Assembly (NCBI GenBank): GCA_026008535.1
Contig: BRKX01000015.1
Coordinates: 24,511,501 to 24,575,500 of the forward strand
Length of the DNA stretch: 64,000 nt
Direction: 5' to 3'
Origin: Perilla frutescens
Lineage: Eukaryota; Streptophyta; Magnoliopsida; Lamiales; Lamiaceae
The position numbers were made by a program, and so were the translations under genes. Shown here in pieces: positions 60,621 through 64,000 of the stretch. The notes under the pieces were generated by a model, which was not told where the DNA came from, did no database searches, and saw only the letters and a list, made by a program, of their open reading frames with translations. Numbering within the stretch: the first letter of the stretch is position 1; each line of letters starts with the position of its first letter.

Positions 60621-61163
60621 TGTTGGGTATCCGTGCCCTGCCGGGGTTCACCAACTTGGTTTCCGACTCGTCTGAGTCAGCCACACGAACGCCTAACTTT
60701 GGAAATTTGGTGGCAGCAACCTTTATTATCCTTTTCTCCTCTTGCAGACTGTAGAAATTTGGGAGAGATTCAGGCAGTCAAAATAGAGAAGCCGATCAGC
60801 TGCAGCAACACCAGAAGACTTTTCCGGCAGAGGACAACACACTTAAGATTCCTGAAGTCGAGCAGAAGCGCAGGTCGTCTTCTCCGGTAGACGACGGCAG
60901 CAGCAACGTCGACTTGCAGCAGAGGGCTTCACTTAGTTGCAGTCAGTCAGCAGCTCACAGGTCGTAGTGACGTCGAAGGACTTCTCCGGCGTTAGGTGAT
61001 GTGTCAGCAACTTCAAAGTCTTTTCAAGCAACGAATGAGCCTGCAAACAGACAATGAACTTAAGACTTTATCAATGGAAAAATCCCGGCAACAATCGACG
61101 CCATATCTATTTAAGTATCTCTTCAATCAATATGTATATATATAAATATATATATATATAGAT
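60621..61163 (-). repeat. Copia 5' LTR, interrupted
   Basis: Matches 54055-54597 and then stops inside the shared (AT)n tract. The missing roughly 510 bp should lie beyond the element that starts at 61164. Confidence 0.92.
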
Positions 61164-61779
61164 GGGTGGGTTAAAATGAGAACCATACCCCTGTGTAGGA
61201 ACTAAGAACCATTTATATCCATAGATCTCTATGATTTGAATGGTCAAGATTGATTGTAGATTTTAGGGGTCAAACTGCAAAATGATAATTTTTTACATAA
61301 ATTGCAACCATAATAAGGGTATTATTGAGAAACCAAAATACCGTGTTATCACGTTCCGAATTTGTAGGAAGTGGGATTAATTTTAACAAAAATAATTTTA
61401 TTCATTAATAGCAAATAGATGAACCCTAGAAAACAAAACGTCACAAAATATCCCCTCAATTTTTCAACATCTCCGCCGCTGTCTTCAAGGTCTGCCGTCA
61501 TCTACCGCCGCTCGTAGATCACCGGTGGACGGAAACCTTTCCAGAAGCCGGCTATTGACTGCAACAACTGGTTCGCCGCGCCTACGCCGCCGAACGACGC
61601 CTGCCGCTCAAGTTCAATCTCCCACCCGATTATTCCACATCGCCTCCGCCGTCTTCAAGCTATCACCACCGTCAACCGCCGCTCGTTGCGGGCCGGTAAG
61701 ACACCTCCCGCACGACATACGACGACAACTGCCCCTCCACCTCTAGAAAGCCGACCGGAATCTGTACGCTCACCGGGAA

Positions 61780-63165
61780 ATGGCGAAGAGGGCTAAGGCC
61801 GTACAAACAAGTGAGTATCCCGCTATTTTTTTTTCAAAGTTTTTTGATGTAATTCCATCTGATGCATTTAGCAAATTATCTGTATATTATTATCAATTAT
61901 TGAGGTATCGGTATAGGAGTAAATTCTTTGTATATTAGTAGCAATTTTTAATGTTTTGGTATATGAGTAAATTTTTTTACATTATTAGCAAATTTGGAAT
62001 ATATGATTAGAAAAGTGAGATGCAAATTTGGAATATATGATTAGCAAATTTGAAATATATGATTAGCATCGGTATAGGATGGGTATAGATATGAATAATG
62101 CATACTTATGTTTTAGCAAATTTGTACTACATTATTAGCAAATGTTCCAACTGAAAAATTTTGCTGATGGGATTCGTATTTTAGTATTGGGTTTTTTATT
62201 GCCAATTGCTTGTGAGTTGTGATCATTCCTTTTTCGTTTTAGTTTAAGATTTTATGTTGAATATGTTTTTATTTGGGTAAATTTATAGATGGATAGCTTC
62301 TCAAATCTTATATTGCCTGTTTTATTTTATTTATACCTTGTAATATTATTATTGCTATTTAACACGAGACCAAATAGAAAATGTCGGTTCTTAAATTGAA
62401 TTAAATTTGTTGGATCAAGAAAACTGTGTAATTCATGTCAGATTTTCACTTTTGAAAATCTATGAATAAAAAATTTACTTTTGTTCCTTGGAACTAACAA
62501 CATAAAAGGAAGCAAACTGATCTTCTGTATATAGCAAATTAGTGATATAATATTAGCAAATAATTAAGACATAAGTAGCATATTAATAAGACATGATTTT
62601 ATGTTGATTCCTTGAATATTATTAGCATTATTTAAGGTTGTTGGATGTGGGTATATATGAATTGGGCTGACAAATGCATATCATTAGCAAATTAAATGGA
62701 TATCATTAGCAAATTAAATAGTTATAAATATTTGTTATTTATGTTAGTTATGTCATCTGTTTTTGGGTTATATGAATATTTTGTTAATTAAGTCAAATTG
62801 GGTTGTTAATAGCATATTCTTCTTAACTGTGTAGCATATTTTGAATACATGATTAGCAAATTGATGGATGGATGGTTATAGCATATTTTGTATTGTATAA
62901 TTATGATCAACCTTTGATTTTTATTTATAGGTAACAGCGATAAAGGTGATCGTGCTAAGAAGGCAGTGTCGGACAGTGGGGCAAAAGGTTGTTAAATGAT
63001 ATTACAGGCTGTTATAAATATCCTATTCATTTGTTTTAACAAAATTAGTGTTTTAATTTAATGTTTGTAATGTTTTGTGGTTTTTGTTCTATTATGACAC
63101 AGAAGCAAAATCGAGGCAGCCGGCACGAGGTGATAAGAAGAGAAGCCGAGCGAATGTGAATAATA
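61780..63165 (+). CDS. Basic protein of unknown function, 5' exons only
   Basis: Three exons join in frame. Exon 1 is 61780-61810 (ATG in GGGAAATGGCG; MAKRAKAVQT, donor AA|GTGAGT). Exon 2 is 62931-62987 (acceptor TTTATAG; SDKGDRAKKAVSDSGAK, donor G|GTTGTT, weak). Exon 3 is 63103-63165 (acceptor GACACAG; EAKSRQPARGDKKRSRANV, donor A|GTAAGT). The encoded N terminus is Lys/Arg-rich with KKRSR-like clusters that could act as a nuclear localisation signal. I recognise no domain. The gene would continue past 64000. A GC-rich Pro/Arg-coding stretch upstream (61490-61770) lacks an ATG start in frame and is more likely leader. Alternative: chance splice sites, though three in-frame joins make this less likely. 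Confidence 0.45.
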
Positions 63166-64000
63166 GTAAGTATCTTTTTCGGTTATATCAAAATGAAAAA
63201 TTTAACTGTGTATATTGTGCTTCCTCCCTTGAATACCTTACTACTTGGAATCATGGAATATGTAATTTATTTGCTATATAGCAAAATTTAAATAAATAAT
63301 AAGCAAATTATTTAGTAAATAATGACAGATTAAAAATGTGTACTTTAGCATGCCCTAAAATACATTACTAGTTGGACTAATGTAATATATAATTTATTTG
63401 TTCAATTGTTTTGATGTGGTTTGGTTAGATGTATGTAAAAGTTTAGTAATATATAATTAGCAAGAATGAAGGACATTGGTTAATGTGGAATCGTTTTATT
63501 TGGTGTTGTTGGTTCAATTGGATTTGATATTTTTAGCAAAATACTCAGGCTTGATTTGCAAATTATTATAGTATGTTTAGCAGATTAGATTGTAATTATG
63601 TGCTTTCAGGAGTATTATTATTTGTACCAACTCATGTTATTTACATTTCTAACACCTTACTAATGGCAGATTAAATAGTTTGCTGTATAGCATATTATAA
63701 ATAAATAATTAGCAAATTATTTAGTAACTAATGGCATATGCAATACCTTAAATACCTTACTAGTTGGACTCATGTAATATGTATTTTATTTTGTTCAAGT
63801 GTTTTGATATGGTTTGGTCAGATATGTGTAAAAGTTTAGTAATATATAATTAGCAAAAATTAATGACTTTGGTTAATGTGTAATCGTTTTATTTGGTGTT
63901 GTTGGTTCAATTGGATTTAGCATTTTTAGCAAAGTAGTAAGTTTATATAAGCCAATAATAATATTTTGTTTAGCATATTAGTATAATATGATTATCAGAT
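61860..64000 (+). repeat. Dispersed TAGCAAATT motif array
   Basis: At least 16 copies of (AT)TAGCAAA(T/A) on the + strand, for example at 61867, 61988, 62041, 62115, 62134, 62555, 62682, 62705, 62853 and 63703, plus TAGCATATT variants. They are concentrated in the putative introns and not in the exons. Confidence 0.75.

Larger units (their letters stand above)
54055..61163 (-). mobile_element. Ty1/copia retrotransposon, intact polyprotein, 5' LTR interrupted
   Basis: The left LTR (54055-55107) is complete; the right LTR (60621-61163) matches its first half until a foreign sequence begins. About 8 differences in 543 aligned bases, 1.5%. On the minus strand the primer-binding site TGGTATCAGAGCC (60607-60619) directly follows the right LTR end CCCAACA, and a purine tract GGTGGAAATGTGGAGATT precedes the left LTR start TGTTGGCCC. 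The left flank ACAGC should recur beyond the window. Confidence 0.93.
61164..64000 (+). mobile_element. DNA element inserted in the LTR, runs off the window
   Basis: LTR homology stops at 61163 and GGGTGGGTTAAAATGAGAACC begins, a Mutator-like type of terminus. A GC-rich block at 61450-61790 is followed by a gene-like structure and a long AT-rich region full of TAGCAAATT motifs. The other end, target duplication and superfamily cannot be seen here. Confidence 0.6.

Noticed and set aside
60454..60684. 76-codon ORF MADSDESETKLVNPG and its twin at 53894-54118
   Set aside because: Both lie in LTR and leader sequence of the copia element, in the wrong frame for gag-pol, and the twin arises because the LTRs are copies.

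Overview
The window is nuclear DNA of a flowering plant, probably a eudicot. The evidence is AT-rich intergenic DNA, two plant-specific protein-coding genes (an IDA-type abscission peptide and a MIZU-KUSSEI1/DUF617 protein), and a dense set of plant transposons: CACTA, Mutator-like, Ty1/copia, Ty3/gypsy, tRNA-type SINEs and Stowaway MITEs. I cannot name the species from sequence alone. No rRNA, tRNA or CRISPR locus was found.

Layout. 1-7.5 kb: LTR-like and CACTA debris, microsatellites, three small inverted-repeat elements, then the secreted peptide gene IDA (6382-6654, +). 7515-14876: a complete CACTA element with ATA target duplications and decayed TNP2 and Ptta/En-Spm genes. 15-17 kb: a SINE and a Mutator-like element with long inverted repeats. 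17875-23210: a copia element on the minus strand with 356-bp LTRs. 24-25.5 kb: two small inverted-repeat elements. 26932-31515: a decayed copia element on the plus strand with 162-bp LTRs and TCATG duplications. 31809-34422: one solo LTR carrying another solo LTR in its last bases. 34.7-36.3 kb: two MITEs. 39254-40033: the MIZ1-like gene (-).

40514-50961 is the most unusual object: a roughly 10.4-kb element with imperfect inverted ends, dense arrays of the motif ATAACGA at both ends, and an inner DUF1985/Ulp1-type cysteine protease pseudogene on the minus strand. Two further insertions lie inside it. A Ty3/gypsy pol fragment sits in an intron. A short non-autonomous Ty3/gypsy-type LTR element (CATAG duplications) splits the catalytic exon between the His/Asp half and the Gln/Cys half.

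53.9-64 kb is a second nest. A SINE is followed at its A-tail by a copia element with one unbroken 1449-residue polyprotein (minus strand). Its 5' LTR is interrupted at 61163/61164 by another element that runs off the window. That last element carries many TAGCAAATT-like motifs and a small-exon gene for a basic protein I do not recognise.

Only IDA and MIZ1-like look like ordinary host genes. Nearly everything else is mobile DNA at different stages of decay, and the nesting order gives a relative insertion chronology.
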